Shown: piece by piece, positions 33,453 to 45,610 of the stretch | How positions within the stretch are numbered: the stretch's first letter is position 1 | Layout: every line of letters starts with the position of its first letter | Source of the DNA: Phanerochaete sordida | Lineage: Eukaryota > Basidiomycota > Agaricomycetes > Polyporales > Phanerochaetaceae | Length of the DNA: 64,000 nucleotides | NCBI GenBank assembly: GCA_019973155.2 | Contig: BPQB01000064.1 | Span: 124,001 to 188,000 of the forward strand | Direction: 5' to 3' | Position numbers and translations under genes: made by a program | The notes under the pieces: generated by a model | The model's input: the letters and a program-made list of their open reading frames with translations, nothing else | Database searches by the model: none | What the model was told of the DNA's origin: nothing

Positions 33453-36367
33453 ATGGATGGCACTTTCGTCTCCTTAAGGTCGATGCTCCACGAGGAATTG
33501 CAGCTGTGGGAAGAGCTCGCCCAGCAGGAGCTGCCTGGCGGGATGTTACCGCATCTGCCCCAAGTGGCTAGAAGTATGGTGAAAGTCGTCAGTGCGGTTA
33601 GTGTTTGTAGTTGGTTTCAGGCAAAGATAGCTCATCTGTGACGCACATAATCTACCTTTAGACTGAGGGCAAACACTTCGAAGACGTCGTTTTGCAGGCA
33701 TTCATTGACTGCATCACAAGGCTGAGAGTCGCACTTGAGAACACGATTCGGAAGGTACAACAAGCGACCCGCCCTGAGTTTGATCAAGATAGAAGACAAG
33801 CTGAAGAAGGCGCCGCCATCAAAAACATGATAGTTTCGTCGAAGGAGCTTCAGGACAGACAGCAAAATTTACTCAAGTAAGCCAGGGGCATAACGATATA
33901 CGGCCGTGACGCTGAATGGAATATAGAGCCATAGCCCAAGTACAGAACGGAGCGAGTGGGCTGCGCTCACGCAAGGGCTCTGATGTGCTCAATCCACCGA
34001 ACTCTATGATCCATACACGAGAGCATGACGACACTATTCTCAAGGACATGACAAAGAGGCTACGGGGCGCAGGTGCACCGTTTGGAGTGAGCAGCTTCCA
34101 ACGGCTATGACTTTACCCTGACAGTAATGATAATCCAGACTGGTGATTCAAACGCCGTCAACGAGTGTATATCGAGTATCGTTAATTTGGAGGTGCGCTT
34201 AGTAGTTACAGACTGAACGTCGTTACTAAGTGAGCATTCAGCAAAGGAAGACACAATTTCGGATAGCCGGTATGCACGTATGGTTTTCATGTCACATAGG
34301 GTAAACACTGAGCATGGCAACTCCAGAGGAAGCTGCGCAATTCCTCGAGCATATAGTCCTCAGCGCTGACAACCACCACGGCGCGGACCAAGCCTCAAAC
34401 GGTTTGGGAGCGGCGGCCAGTATGCAAGATGACGTCGCAGCCAGTGTCAACCAGTGGCTGTCTGGTAGGAAGCGCGTATATTTTCTCACTGGTGAGCCAA
34501 ATACAGGGAAGTCGTGGAATGCCCGCGGACTCTGCCGGTACTTGTGCTCTGAGCGGTCGCGGACAGCAAAGCTTGGAGGGTCGATCTTCCTTGCTGCTGG
34601 AGACAAGTATGTCGAATCGTTCCAGTTTTCCCTCCTCTCCCTGTCCTACCAAGTGGCTCCGCAACCTCGCTCCATTTTTGTGGACAAACTACGCAGATAT
34701 CTTTATCGTGGGGAAGAAAAGCAGCTAAAACGTGAGGCCATAGAGCTACTTCGCAAGTCTCTGGTAGCTGCCTCATTTCAAACTCCAACCGTGCTGGTCT
34801 TCGACGGAATTGATCAATGCAAGGAAAGCGACGACGCTCCTCGCTTGCTTCACCAGCTCCTCGCAGTCGTACGGGAGTTTCCGTGGCTCTTCCTTTTCCT
34901 TGCGGCTCGACCACGCCCCAATGTCATGGCAGTCCTTACACACTGCAGTGTCGCTGATATTGTCAACCATCGACACCTCGACGATGACATTGGAAGATGG
35001 AAGGAAGATTCCGATCAGTACCTTCAGTATACAGTGCCGAAAATCCCTGCGTACACAGACCACGTTCAAAAGCATCCTGAAGCCCTCCTACAGCTCATCA
35101 AGCTGACCAAAGGCGATGTCCGCTTTGCGCAGCTTGCTACGAGATACCTTGACGCCGAAAGTAACCGACCAGAAGCCCGATTCAGCTGTCTTCTTTCTAT
35201 CGCGGAATCTGAGTCGCCATTGGAAGCGCTCTATATCCTGCAGCTCGAATCGGTATCATCATCGTTTTCCGCCCGTCAACGCAGATGTCTCCAGACCGTG
35301 ATGCGCTTTATTGCGTACACAGAGTGCGGTCTGACACCGAGCGCAATCTCCGCTTACGCGCATCAAATATCGGAGGACGACGTCGTCCGCGTGGTGGACA
35401 ACCTTCGCACTGTCCTTACGATCAACCACGGTTGCGGAATTGTGCCCCACGATGCCTCATTTCCGAGATTTCTTTGCGATATGATGCCCAAGGGAAGGCC
35501 GGCGTCATCATACCTGCCGCAGGGAAATCAGGCCTCGCATGCAGCCTCCGTCTGCCTAGCCGCAATATCTACAACCAGAAACATTTCTTCCATCCCTCGT
35601 TTGCTTCCTCCGCCGTATCTTCTCCAAGGGGACCATCATTCCCAGTCAAACATACCCTTTCTGTCACTCTGGCCATGGTATCTTTCCGAGTCCTCGCCAA
35701 GGGCAGACGCAGACTTGATGATTCAGCTCGAATCGTTCGTGCCTAGCCTCTCGCTGGCCATGTACGCATGGGTGACCAAATCTGTGGACTCGCACCGCGC
35801 GGCTGGCATAGTCGCCCGGTACTTGGGAACGGTATGTATCATCAAATATCAATAGCTGCATGTGAATTCATTTCGGCTACCTGCTAGCCCCCACAGCCAC
35901 CCGTTGACCTTGTACCCATATCCAGAGGCCGAAGAATGTCGCCGAGCGAACGAAGGATCACGACCATGCCCGGTTCATATGCGGATGTATGCTATTCTAC
36001 CCATAGCTGCATGTGGGAGCAAACGCCAGCAAGACAGCAAAGGACCATATCCGACTTCTATGCGTTTGTGTGCTATGTTCAGCTTCGACGAGACGGTAGA
36101 CGTCAGCCTATCTACGTCGCTGACATCATGAACGCCATTGCAAAGGGGTGTCAAGATGCAGTCATCGGCCGAAGCACCATGCATGACATAGTCAACGGAC
36201 ATGATTGTTACTGTGATCACGTCCGGATCGATGTCTACGCAGTGCAGAGGTATCACAAAACTACCGAAGATTTCCTGACGCAGCTGCGTAACGGAAAGCA
36301 CGCAGATGGAGAACTAAACATCCCGGGGCTGTTGGAGGGAACATTCCGAATCACTCGCTCAGCTTAG
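33453..36367 (+). CDS. NACHT-domain NLR-like protein, group II (II-D)
   Basis: Seven exons (33453-33596, 33662-33876, 33927-34086, 34139-34192, 34242-34269, 34327-35831, 35897-36367) give 858 aa. Exons 3, 4, 5 and 6 have exactly the lengths of II-A (160, 54, 28, 1505 nt). Walker A GEPNTGKS and Walker B VLVFDGIDQC are intact, followed by LFLFLAARPRPNVMAVL. The C-terminal module DFYAFVCYVQLRRDGR..AIAKGCQD..PGLLEGTFR is present. The last exon is 20 codons longer than in II-A, with extra sequence (RRMSPSERRITTMPGSYADV onward) between the splice site and the module. The closest relative in the window is II-A by eye. Confidence 0.88.
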
Positions 36368-37974
36368 AAGACCCTGTACCTTCATTCAAGGTGCGACTCG
36401 TGCAGTACATTGTCGTAAACTTTGTAACCTCATTCATGTGCAGAATACCACGTTCATGGGATATTGGTGGCGCTGCACATGCGCGCATAGAGGAGAATGC
36501 GCTGAATGGGGCAGGACATCGGGAATAGCGGGCGAAAGACTACCTGTGGTTATTAGTGCGTCAGACCAGTAAGCTGCTGTATACACGCAAAACGGCAATA
36601 TTGGCGGGAAGTATGGAGAAAGACGTCCGAGTAGAGTGTTTTCAGATATGCAACAGGACATACGTTCGGGGGCGATGAACATTCGTTCAGCCCTGACCGA
36701 CTCTACAACTGAGAACATGTGCGCGACGGAGTGAGTCCAGCCGTCTATAATATTTCTCTGGCGTGATATGTGCGGTGAGCCATGGTGTTTCTTGGCTGCA
36801 TGACCACGGGGGCCAGTCCCAGAGGCACGTCTGACGCCTTGTCGCAGGCGTTCTCAAGCGGATCTGTATTGGGTGTGTAGCATCTACCTACATGCGCTCA
36901 GACTGCCCGCTCCTACGCCGTCTCGCCTCTCTTTCCGTTCCGCGGCGACCCGTCGTACCGCTGTCGACCACTGCCATTCGCCCTTCCCAGGTCCTACCCA
37001 CACATCCTCCAGCAAAGCAGCTATGGGGCTACGCAAATTCACTTCACCTTCATTGCCTCGAGCATGGAGGTCGACATTCCGCTCCACGCTGGATGCGCGC
37101 CCTGTAGAAGCCGCCGCCGCGAGCCGCTGCGTCCCGCACACCGCCAGGCACAGCCCGCGGTCCTGGCGCCGCCGACAAATTATCGAGATACATCGCTACA
37201 GCACCTCAACGCCCATACGTGTGCGGCGCGCGCCGAGGGTCAAGCGGTCCGGTGCCTTTTTGCCACACGTCGATCTCAGCGGCGAGGTCTTGGCGGGGTC
37301 GAAGACAGGATATCCGCCACCGATTTTCGAGTGCCTGGCGAAGGCCTATACGCATCTGAACGGAGATGTCAGGGGTAACCTCGCCGACGGCGGGCTGGGT
37401 ATAGCCTTCAGCGCAAGTGAGAGACCCCGGTATGTAGCGGACGTCTCGTCCAACAGACTTGTGCTGACGGTCTTGATAGTTTGGTCAGAGCTGTGTCGCA
37501 CTCGGGCCGTCGACACCATCCGTGAAAGCCTACGAGAGAGGTGCTCGACAGCTCTCGCGCATTGGTACCAGCCGTCTCATTGTTCGCTATGCTCAAGAGT
37601 ATCCCCCGCCACCAGCTCCCACCACGACCGAGTTTGAGCCACTCTTGGCGAATCTGTGCACATCTTTTGTAAGCTGGGATACAGATGATACGTGATCAGG
37701 CTCTGCGCTGAAGGCTGAGGCCTGAGGCCTGAGACTTCATGATTACCGCCAAGCGCACCCTCCTCGTAGTGTATGTGCGAATTGATTGGTCAATATGCAT
37801 CGGTAATTCCAGCAGAGGCAGTAAGATCTTCGACGGACCGCTAGTATGTGAACGAAGGAGGGGAAAGTTCACAGAACATACGGGGTGCAACAGATATTCG
37901 CGCACACGCCAGATGGCCAGAAGCTAGCATCTTCGATAGTGCAGCCCGCCAGTGGTGCAGTGTGGAAATTTGGG
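36368..37974. other. intergenic region without a supported gene
   Basis: Open frames around 36892-37640 have ATG starts and basic, Arg-rich N-termini but no conserved motif or splice pattern. A segment reading GEVLAGSKTGYPPPIFECLA near 37290-37350 looks protein-like, yet I cannot place it. No gene is called. Confidence 0.35.
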
Positions 37975-39010
37975 GCATGACTGCCTTGCCGACGCACGTC
38001 GTCTCGCGCGAAAGCCCGTGCCCGCCCGCCGCTCGGCGCTTGTCGGCAGCACACCGTCGGGCGTCACCAATCGATGAGCTGCACTTGGCTCTGAAACTGG
38101 GGGCCGTAAGCGAGCCGTAAGTCGAGCATGCGCGTGGAGGGAAGATGTCAGTGTACAAGAAAGGCAGGCGGCGGGGCTTCTTCTTTGACGTGATGCGCCT
38201 GATGCGCCCTCGTCATCGTGGCATAAAGCCGCCGACTGAAGGCGTCGAGCGGAGACGCGCTTGCTGCGTCCCACCATGTTCCTCGCATACACTATCCTGT
38301 CTCCCACGTCCACTTCCTAACGTCCTCGGATGTAAAGCTCTCTCACATCTGCTGCCTAGCATCCTTAGATGTAGAGCACGCATATATGGGATCGCGCTGG
38401 CTGTAGCAGCGATCCCCAGTCGACCGGTCGCCGCGTGTAAATTGCCCTCGCTGCTAGCCTTCCAGAGGTACGTCGCACCTGTCTTCGTCGTTGCCCTGAC
38501 TGACTAGCCGTAGCTAGTGTGTCACAGAGATGCCCTGGGGAGCATGTGGAGGACCACGGAGACGTGGAGAGAGGCGTGCACGGTTTGGCTTGGCTCCACG
38601 GTGCGCTCGCTTCCATCTGTACTGCCGCCGCCGCCTGACCTTTTGCCCAGCGCGACTTAGCCTCGTCCACGGCCTGGTCGCGGCCTGCTCTCTTGAAACG
38701 CATTCCCGTACAATATCTCCCTCCCAAGCTCAGCGCGGTGCCCGACGTCGCTGGCAGATCGCTCTACTCCCTCCGCACCCGCATCCCGTGCTTCGTGGTC
38801 TGCAGCGCATGGCGCCCCCAGTCGGCTGTCGCAGTCAACATCCAAGCTTCGGATGCGCATCTGTCAATATGTACGGCTCACAGAAGAATCACTGGGACCG
38901 CCAGCGAAGTGGTCTCGTCGCGCGCATCGCCACGTTCATTCCCAAGCGCGCTCACCTGCCGAGCGGAGTCGTGGTACCCCCATAATCTAACATGAACGTC
39001 AACGGCTCGA
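37975..39010 (-). repeat. dispersed repeat, long R1+R2 copy
   Basis: Landmarks run as in 49930-51010: CGCTCGGCGCTTGTCGGCAGC, TTGACGTGATGCGCCTGATG, CATAAAGCCGCC, GGTGCGCTCGCTTCCATCTG, GCTGGCAGATCGCTCTACTC, AGTGGTCTCGTCGCGCGCAT and GGAGTCGTGGTACCC. Copies are diverged and share no open frame, so the element is noncoding or long decayed. The 3' limit may lie further on. Confidence 0.6.
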
Positions 39011-40228
39011 GGCTGGAGCTCGCTCTGCACGCATTCCCACTCCGCGCCGGCACAACATCTCCCTCTCGGCCGCGTCTAGGCGCTTGAGAGCCGACCAACC
39101 GTTCCACCCCGCCAGCAGCCTCAGAGCGACAAGCAGTCCGCATCTGCTGCTCCTCTCTCCACGCGCATTAATTTGCCCGGCACGTCACGACGCCTCTCGA
39201 TCCACTTCCGTGGAATGCTGCGCTCAGCTCTCGTTCGGCCCAACCTCGACAAATTCCACCCTCCCAGCTCCCGCGCCGAGGCAGCCGGCGCCGAACGTTT
39301 TTGGCGTGCGTGCGCTCCCCTACCGGGGCTGTCCACGCTGCCGGGATTCGTAGACGACGCGCTGACCTTCTGGCTGGGTCGCTCAGCGCCGAACGCCGCA
39401 CCATACCTGCTCCTCGTCGAGTCTATGCGCACGTCCATCACCTTCAGCAATAACGTCCTCAAGACGCCCGACGAGAGCAGCATAGGAAAAGGCTCGCCCA
39501 GGAAGAAGCCTGCGCTGTGGCCGCCCCCCAGTCCCGCACCTCGACCTTCGCCCGCGGGCGTGGCGCCGCGGCGGGCTCTGCGCGGCCACAGCGTGACGTA
39601 CCACGCGCGAGCAAGATGCGGACACGCGAAGGATCCTCGCTCGCCATCTCATACGTCCGCCGTGGGCTGCCACCTCGGCGCGGGAGTCCCTGTCCCCCGT
39701 CGTTGGACGCAGACCCAGACATCGGCGCTCGTCGCGCCTCGTGGTTGCGCCGCTGCGGCCTGTAACCCGTCGACGCCTGTCGGTGGTGATATATGTACGA
39801 TATGCCAGGAAGTCTCCTGGGCCTGGACCGTGGATTGTGGCGGAGACACGAGTGCGGCTGTGTTTTGCGCGCGGAGGATGTCTGGCGAGGCAGGCAGAGA
39901 AGGCCCTTCGACTCACATCGTAGTATTGTACGTTGTGCTACACAAATAGACGTTATGGTGGTGCGCGTTTGCAGTAGAATTGTAGAGCACTCGTCGCTTT
40001 CAGATTACCGGCGGCGGGCCAACATGTTAGAATCGTCACGCAACATGCGCACCGCCGGCTGCCGATGAACGGCACCGTCATGCGGCGGCTGCCACCGCTG
40101 GAGGCGCACGACCGCTCGGTGCGAGCATGCTGCGCGCCGTCCCGGGCAGCGAGCACCGCAGCGGGGCGGAGAGCAGCGCCGCAGGGGTCTGTTCTGCGGC
40201 TTGGTCTCCTTGTACGGCGCAATGTGCG
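39011..40228. other. intergenic, GC-rich, no supported gene
   Basis: A 258-codon plus frame at 39173-39949 and an overlapping minus frame both look like composition effects. Part of the segment may continue the repeat to its left, since similar words recur at 51060-51460, but the match is weak. Confidence 0.35.
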
Positions 40229-40605
40229 GATCTGACAGCGTCTTGTATCGAGACTCATGCCACTCTACGCGAGCCTCAAATACTATCAGGAACACTTGGA
40301 ACACATGCTATGCAGTCCCAGAGAAAGTGGGCAGGACATTACGCAGGAAGTAACTTTGAAGGTCTTCATCAATGACACTAGTGGGCTTCTACCAACGGAG
40401 GAACACGTCTTCAAGGCGTGTAAAAGCTAGTGCCAGCTGGTATATGGTGCAACCCATTAGGATCGCAGAGCGAAGGAGTTGTGGTATAATACCAACAGCA
40501 CGTTCGCCCTCCTTATGCCGGATGCGAGTACCGCAGGTGTTACTCTGCTCGACGAGCGCATAATGGCGCACAATTCCTTCATGTATCCTCGTACTACCAA
40601 TTGAT
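40229..40605 (+). pseudogene. relic of the last exon of a group I NACHT gene
   Basis: The DNA matches exon 5 of gene I-2 from its first base onward (GATCTGACAGC against GATCCGACGGC, then CTTGGAACACATGCTA, GAGAAAGTGGGCAGG and CTACCAACGGAGGAACAC). Frameshifts and a TAG inside the Cys motif region destroy the reading frame. No other exon of the gene is near, so only the 3' end was kept or copied. Confidence 0.8.
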
Positions 40606-40845
40606 TCTATGGCGTATAGCACAATTACGCATGTCATTGGTCCCTAGGATTACGATACTTCCATGCCAATGAGAAGGCTACACCATTCTGCCGTCGACCT
40701 CGGCTCCCGGACGGCCCACGAAGTATGTCCTGGGGGCGTCGGGCTGTGCATCGTGCCGGCTGCCGCACAGCTTTATAGAGCACTGCGTCAATGCATTCTT
40801 ACGCCAACATGCAGACTAGCGGCGCTGTCTGATACAAGAATTCAA
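40606..40845 (+). repeat. 3' flank of the group I relic, shared with I-2
   Basis: ATGCCAATGAGAAGGCTA, GTATGTCCT and GCGCCGGCTGCCG-like words follow in the same order as at 26860-27080 downstream of gene I-2. The duplication therefore covered the exon and about 240 bp of flank. Confidence 0.6.
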
Positions 40846-41044
40846 AACGTGACAGAGGCGTCAAGATCGTCGCTGCAGAGACTTCCGGTGAACCTGTAGC
40901 GCAGATATTGTTTCGCTGACTGGCCCCGATACCCGCGTTGTTCAGCACAATGCGTTCATTAATCTGCAATAAATTAAGCTGAAGACCGTACAAACCACAT
41001 ACACCACGCGGCGCACCTTGCGTCCATAGGAAGACGTAGGTCAG

Positions 41045-43916
41045 CTACGTCCAGCGATCAAGTCGGAAGGTTCCCTCCAGCAACCCCAGCGTACTGAGTT
41101 CGTCCCCAACTTGTACTTCGCCGCGCAGTCGCGTCAAGAAATCTTCGGTGATATCGTAGTATCTGCGCAGTGAATCAGGTTCGATACTGACTTCACCATC
41201 GTATGATACTTCTTTGAGGGATGATGTGAAGGTAAGATTTGCGGAGAAATGTAGGCCAGTGTTGAGAGAGACGATCACATCTTGACACCCCTGTGCGATC
41301 GCCTCGATGACATCGGTAGCGGAAATGCGCTGGCCCCTACGATCGCGTCGGAGCTGCACATAGCAGGCAAAGGCATAGAAGTCAGAGAGTATTCTCTTTC
41401 GGCTGGAAACCATCCCGTTTGAAATGTGATCTGTGTATTCGGATCCAGGGTCAACAAGTGGCTGCGAAAAATAGTTAGTCAGGATACATCCATCTACAAT
41501 ATTATATAATTCAAAAATACGTACAGCGGCCAAATATCTAGCAACTATGCCAGCTGCATGGTGCATTTCATCCGGTCCAGTAACCCACGCGTACATGGCA
41601 AGCGGAAGGCTAGGCACGAACGCGTGGAGCTGGATTATCAACTCTGGGTGCGCCATCGACATGGACTCGGAAAGATACCATGGCCAGAGCGACAGAAAGG
41701 GTGTAGCGGGCAGAAAACGGGAATCATCTGGGAGAAGATCCGGTGGAGGAAGTAACCAAGGGATGGTAGCGATGGGACTGGCTGTGGATATTGCCGCAAG
41801 GCAGATGGACGCTGCATGGAAGGACCTGTTTCCCCGCAGCCGGAAGGGTAATTTGAGCCTCCCCTCTCGCCTGCATTCGCGAAGGAATTTGGGAAAGGAA
41901 GCATCATGGGGCACGATCTCGCAATTGTGGTTGATTGTAAGAACAGCGCGAAGGTCGTCCACCATGCAGACGATGTCATCTGCCGATATTTCATGCGCGT
42001 AGGATGAGATTGCGTCCGGGGTCAGGACACACTCCGTGTACGCAATGAAGCGCATCAGGGCTTGAAGGCATCTACGTCGAAAGGGTGAAGAGAGAGAGGT
42101 CACGGACTTGAGCTGCTCCATGTAGAGCGCTTTCAACGGCGACTCAGACTCTGCCATAGACGCAAGGTGATCGATTCGGACATATGGCCGATTTTGTTCA
42201 GCCTCCAGATATCGTGCCGCAAGCTTTGCAAAGCGGATATCCCCTTTGGGCATCTTAATGAGTCGTTCAAGGAAATCAGGATGGCTGTGGATGTAGTCTG
42301 TGTACGCGGATATTCTGGGCACCGTATGGACAAGGTAAGAATTGGGATCTTCCTTCCATATATCGATGTCATCGTCGAGCGAATTATGGTGGACAAGTTC
42401 AGCGGCGCTGGGATGTGTAAGGGCCGCCATAACATTGGGACGTGGGCGAGCAGCAAGGAAGAGGAAGAGCCAAGGGCACTCGCGTACGAAGGCGAGCAGG
42501 CGGCGAAGCAGGCCAGGTATCTCGTGAGTTTCCTTGCATTGGTCGATGCCGTCAAGTACCAGCACAGTTGGAGTTTGAGCTCGAGATGAGGCGGCTGAAA
42601 GAGATCTACGAAGTCGCTCGATGGCTTCATGCCTCAGCTGCTTCTCTTCCCCGCGATAAAGATATCCACGTATGTCGTCCACAATGATGGAGCGATTCTG
42701 CGGAGCTGCTTGGTAGGATAGGGACAAGATGGCGAACTGTAAAGAATCCAGGTGTTTGTCTCCAGGATCCAGGAAGAACGACCCGCCGAGTCTTGCCGTC
42801 GGTGGTCGCTCGGAGTGCAAGTACTGGCAGAGTCCGCGGACATTTCGCGTCTTTCCTGTGCCTGGCTCGCCAGTGAGAAGGTATACGCGCTTGATACCAG
42901 ACAACCACTGCTTGACATCAGCTGCGATGTCTCTTTGCATACTTGTCGCCGCTTCCAGACCGTGCTGTTCCTCCGCGCTGTAGGTGCCTGACCCGAGGGC
43001 TATATGCTCAATGAATTGCGCAGACTGCTCTGCAGTTGTGATCATTAGCTTTCATCTTGCGTGGCGTTTAACGGTCATGTACGTACCAGCCAGTCGAAAC
43101 TGTTTCTTTCGTTGCTGAATGACCACTAAGTACCGACGTTGAGTCTGTGGCCACTTGACACACCTGCAAATTGATGATACTCGAGATACATTCGTCAACG
43201 GCGTTTGAAATACCAGCCTGAAATATGATTGCTGTTAGAGCAACACAAATTCACCAAGGAGCTCCACACCTCGAACAAAGTAGCTGCATGGTTTATCCTC
43301 CTTGTCATCTCATTGAGAATGGTGTCGTTGTTCTGGAGAATGGTGTCGCCGTCCGTCCGTGTACGGAAGATAGAGCCTACTAGACCAAGCAAACCGGAGC
43401 CCTCGCGTGAACGCAGCTCATCCGCTCGGTTCTGCACTTGTTCTATGGCTCTATATCCTTTTCAGCGTTATGAACACGATTTTACAAACGTTTTGCTTAC
43501 CTGAGAAGGTCCCGCGCCCTGTCCTGGAGCTCCATCGACGAAGCTGTCAGGTGTCTAAAGTCATATCTGGCCTCGGTTTCTCCGTTTTTCCAATGAGAAT
43601 CAAGGGTGGCTTCTATCCGCGAAATCGTGCTCGGGAGTACGCCTCTCAGCCCGCGGACACTTCCAAGGAACGCGTGTAGGACTACGCCTCGAAAGGGTTT
43701 GCTCTTAGTCTGCGGGCAGATCATACGTGTTACAGATAAGCTACACAGGATGAGTACTGCTGATTAAAAACACACCGCATTCATTATTTTAGCCATTATT
43801 CCAGCTGCCGTGAGCATGTCCGGAAGTATTACGCCTTTGAGCCACCGCTTGGAGAACTCTTCCCACAGCAGACACTCTTCGGCGATTTGCTCCGCGAAGC
43901 GGGTGGTAACGTCCAT
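41045..43916 (-). CDS. NACHT-domain NLR-like protein, group II (II-C)
   Basis: Seven exons on the minus strand (43916-43776, 43709-43501, 43450-43270, 43217-43164, 43114-43087, 43029-41525, 41461-41045) give 844 aa. Exons 1, 2, 4, 5 and 6 equal II-A in length. Exon 3 is 21 nt longer because of an internal repeat (DTIL..NDTIL). Walker A GEPGTGKT, Walker B VLVLDGIDQC, LFLFLAARPRPNVMAAL; C-terminal module DFYAFACYVQLRRDRRGQ, AIAQGCQD, LGLLEGTFR. The last intron (41524-41462) is 63 nt, a multiple of three without a stop, so a retained form would add 21 residues. The start is the ATG at the position shared with II-A and II-D. Confidence 0.9.
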
Positions 43917-44053
43917 GACTTTTGTCTGCAAACAAGTGATCAGGGTAGGATGGAGAGGAGTGTGCGATAGGGCGACGTGGCATGACTTTATCGGGCGCGC
44001 GCTGCGCTTGCTATCTTATGGCAGTGGCGGCCCACGCGACAACTTCGGGCGAC
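43917..44053 (-). promoter_or_regulatory. upstream block shared by group II genes A, C and D
   Basis: On the minus strand, CGAAGTTG, GCGCAGCGCGCGCC, AAGTCATGCCACG and CCCTATCGCACACTC align in order with the DNA upstream of II-A, though the CCGGGACTGTCCC core is degraded. Candidate promoter or 5' UTR. Confidence 0.35.
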
Positions 44054-44774
44054 AATGAGAAATTATATTCCCTACTAACAACCGTCGCATCATGGCTTGA
44101 TCAGATCAGCATGTGTACACCGAACCCCGAACGGCGGCGGAGAAGGGACGAATATCATACAAAATGAAGGAAACAACCGGCGACCAACACGTACTGCGGT
44201 TATTCAAAGACAAAATACCGACTGCGAAAGCCAAGAGGGCAAATAAGACGGACCTGGATTCGAACCTGGGCGTATCTGAGTGTGATATCACGCGGGACCT
44301 TCGCGGAAGCAGTCACATATCCGTCAATGCAGCCTCGGCTGTGCGGGCGGCAACGACGGGCATGTTGGAAGTGCGCAAGCCAGACTGGACGAGAACTGAC
44401 GGTGCGATGATCATGATCACTGTCTCAACTGCATGTGCGCGAAGCTGTACCAAACTGTCACCTGCTGGAGGATATGTTGGTGCTCTGACGTTCCTCAAGC
44501 CCACTGGGCTAGCGGAAGGCAGACAGGCATGAAGATTCTTGAGCGGGCGAGCTGCTTGGGCGCTCCAGGAGCACTGCTGCCCTCAGAAAAGCTGAGCTGT
44601 ATGCACAGAGACTCTGCTAGTCCGTTTTAATATTTATAGCGCTGGAAATTCATGTCATTTATCTCTACATCCGCTGCCTTTTGATCCAAAATTGCCTTGA
44701 AGCTTCCGCGTCACGAGCAAAAACATCTGCTCTGCAGCGCATGTATCAGCAGGATGATACCCATCGAAGATCGA
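44054..44774. other. intergenic region without a supported gene
   Basis: A perfect Pol III B-box word (GGTTCGAATCC, minus strand, near 44260) stands alone without an A box. A 139-codon plus frame at 44113-44532 overlaps it and has no family motif. Confidence 0.35.
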
Positions 44775-45610
44775 CGACAGGAACATGACTGCCTCGACGT
44801 CGCCCCGCGCGGAAAGCCTCGCGCCCGCCCTCCGCTCGGTGCTTGTCGGCAGCGGGCTTTCGCGCGCCCCCGCGCGTCGCCGATCGATGGGCCATAAAGC
44901 TTGGCCCTGGAGCCGGGAGCCATAACTCGAGCATGTGTATGGAGGGAGGAAAGCGTCAGTAAAGAAAAACGGTAGGCGGCGGGATTTCTGTTTGACATGA
45001 TGCGCCCGATGCGCCCTCTTCCTCGTGGAATAAAGCCGCCAACTGAAGGCGTCAAGCGGAGACTCGACGCGCTTGCTGCGCCCCGCCATCATGTCCGTCT
45101 CTTACCTTCCTCCCCCTCTCCCATCGCGAGCTCCATGACAGCTGCGCGTGCGTGTGCATAATGGACTATTGCGCGATATCTCAAGTAGTAATGAGCATGT
45201 GCCGTCGAAGTCGCTCCGGCCAGCAACCCACGTGAGGCCATGAGGTATGCCGCGCCTGCATCTGCCGTTGCCCTGACTGACCAGCCCATAGCTCGTGGAT
45301 ATAAGAGTCGCCTCTTGGAATGTGAGGGTCGCGATGGAGATTTGAAGAGGAGCTGCGCATGGGCTGGTCTGGTCGCAGGGTGCGCTTGCTGCCATGTGCG
45401 CTGCCTAGACCGTCTGACTTTGCGCCAGGGCAACTATCCGTCATCCACCATTTGGCCGCTGATTGCTCTATGAAGGCGTTCCCCTCCACTACGACTTTAC
45501 CTCTGGCCCAGCGTGCGGCCTGCATTACCACCAAAAGGCCTTGTTCACGATTGCTCCTTGCGATGCCCGAGCCTCGGCACCTGCGTCGCATCGCACGTCC
45601 GTCCATCCGA
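44775..45610 (-). repeat. dispersed repeat, R1 plus partial R2 copy
   Basis: CGCTCGGTGCTTGTCGGCAGC, TGACATGATGCGCCCGATGC, GAATAAAGCCGCC, GTTGCCCTGACTGACCAGCC, GGATATAAGAG and GGTGCGCTTGCTGCCATGTG match the copies at 37975 and 49930 in order. The R2 part is shorter and more diverged. Confidence 0.55.

Noticed and set aside
34300..34330. Separate start codon for the NACHT exon in II-D and II-C
   Set aside because: At first the upstream exons seemed out of frame. Using the CAG acceptor just before the conserved AG-GAA/CAG codons joins all five genes in frame, so no internal start is needed.
39173..39949. 258-codon plus-strand open frame
   Set aside because: Lies in relic/repeat DNA, overlaps a long minus frame and has no motif.
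44225..44310. Possible tRNA gene on the minus strand
   Set aside because: A perfect B box (GGTTCGAATCC) and a six-pair acceptor-like stem exist, but there is no A box and the T stem has a mismatch. It is not a credible tRNA.
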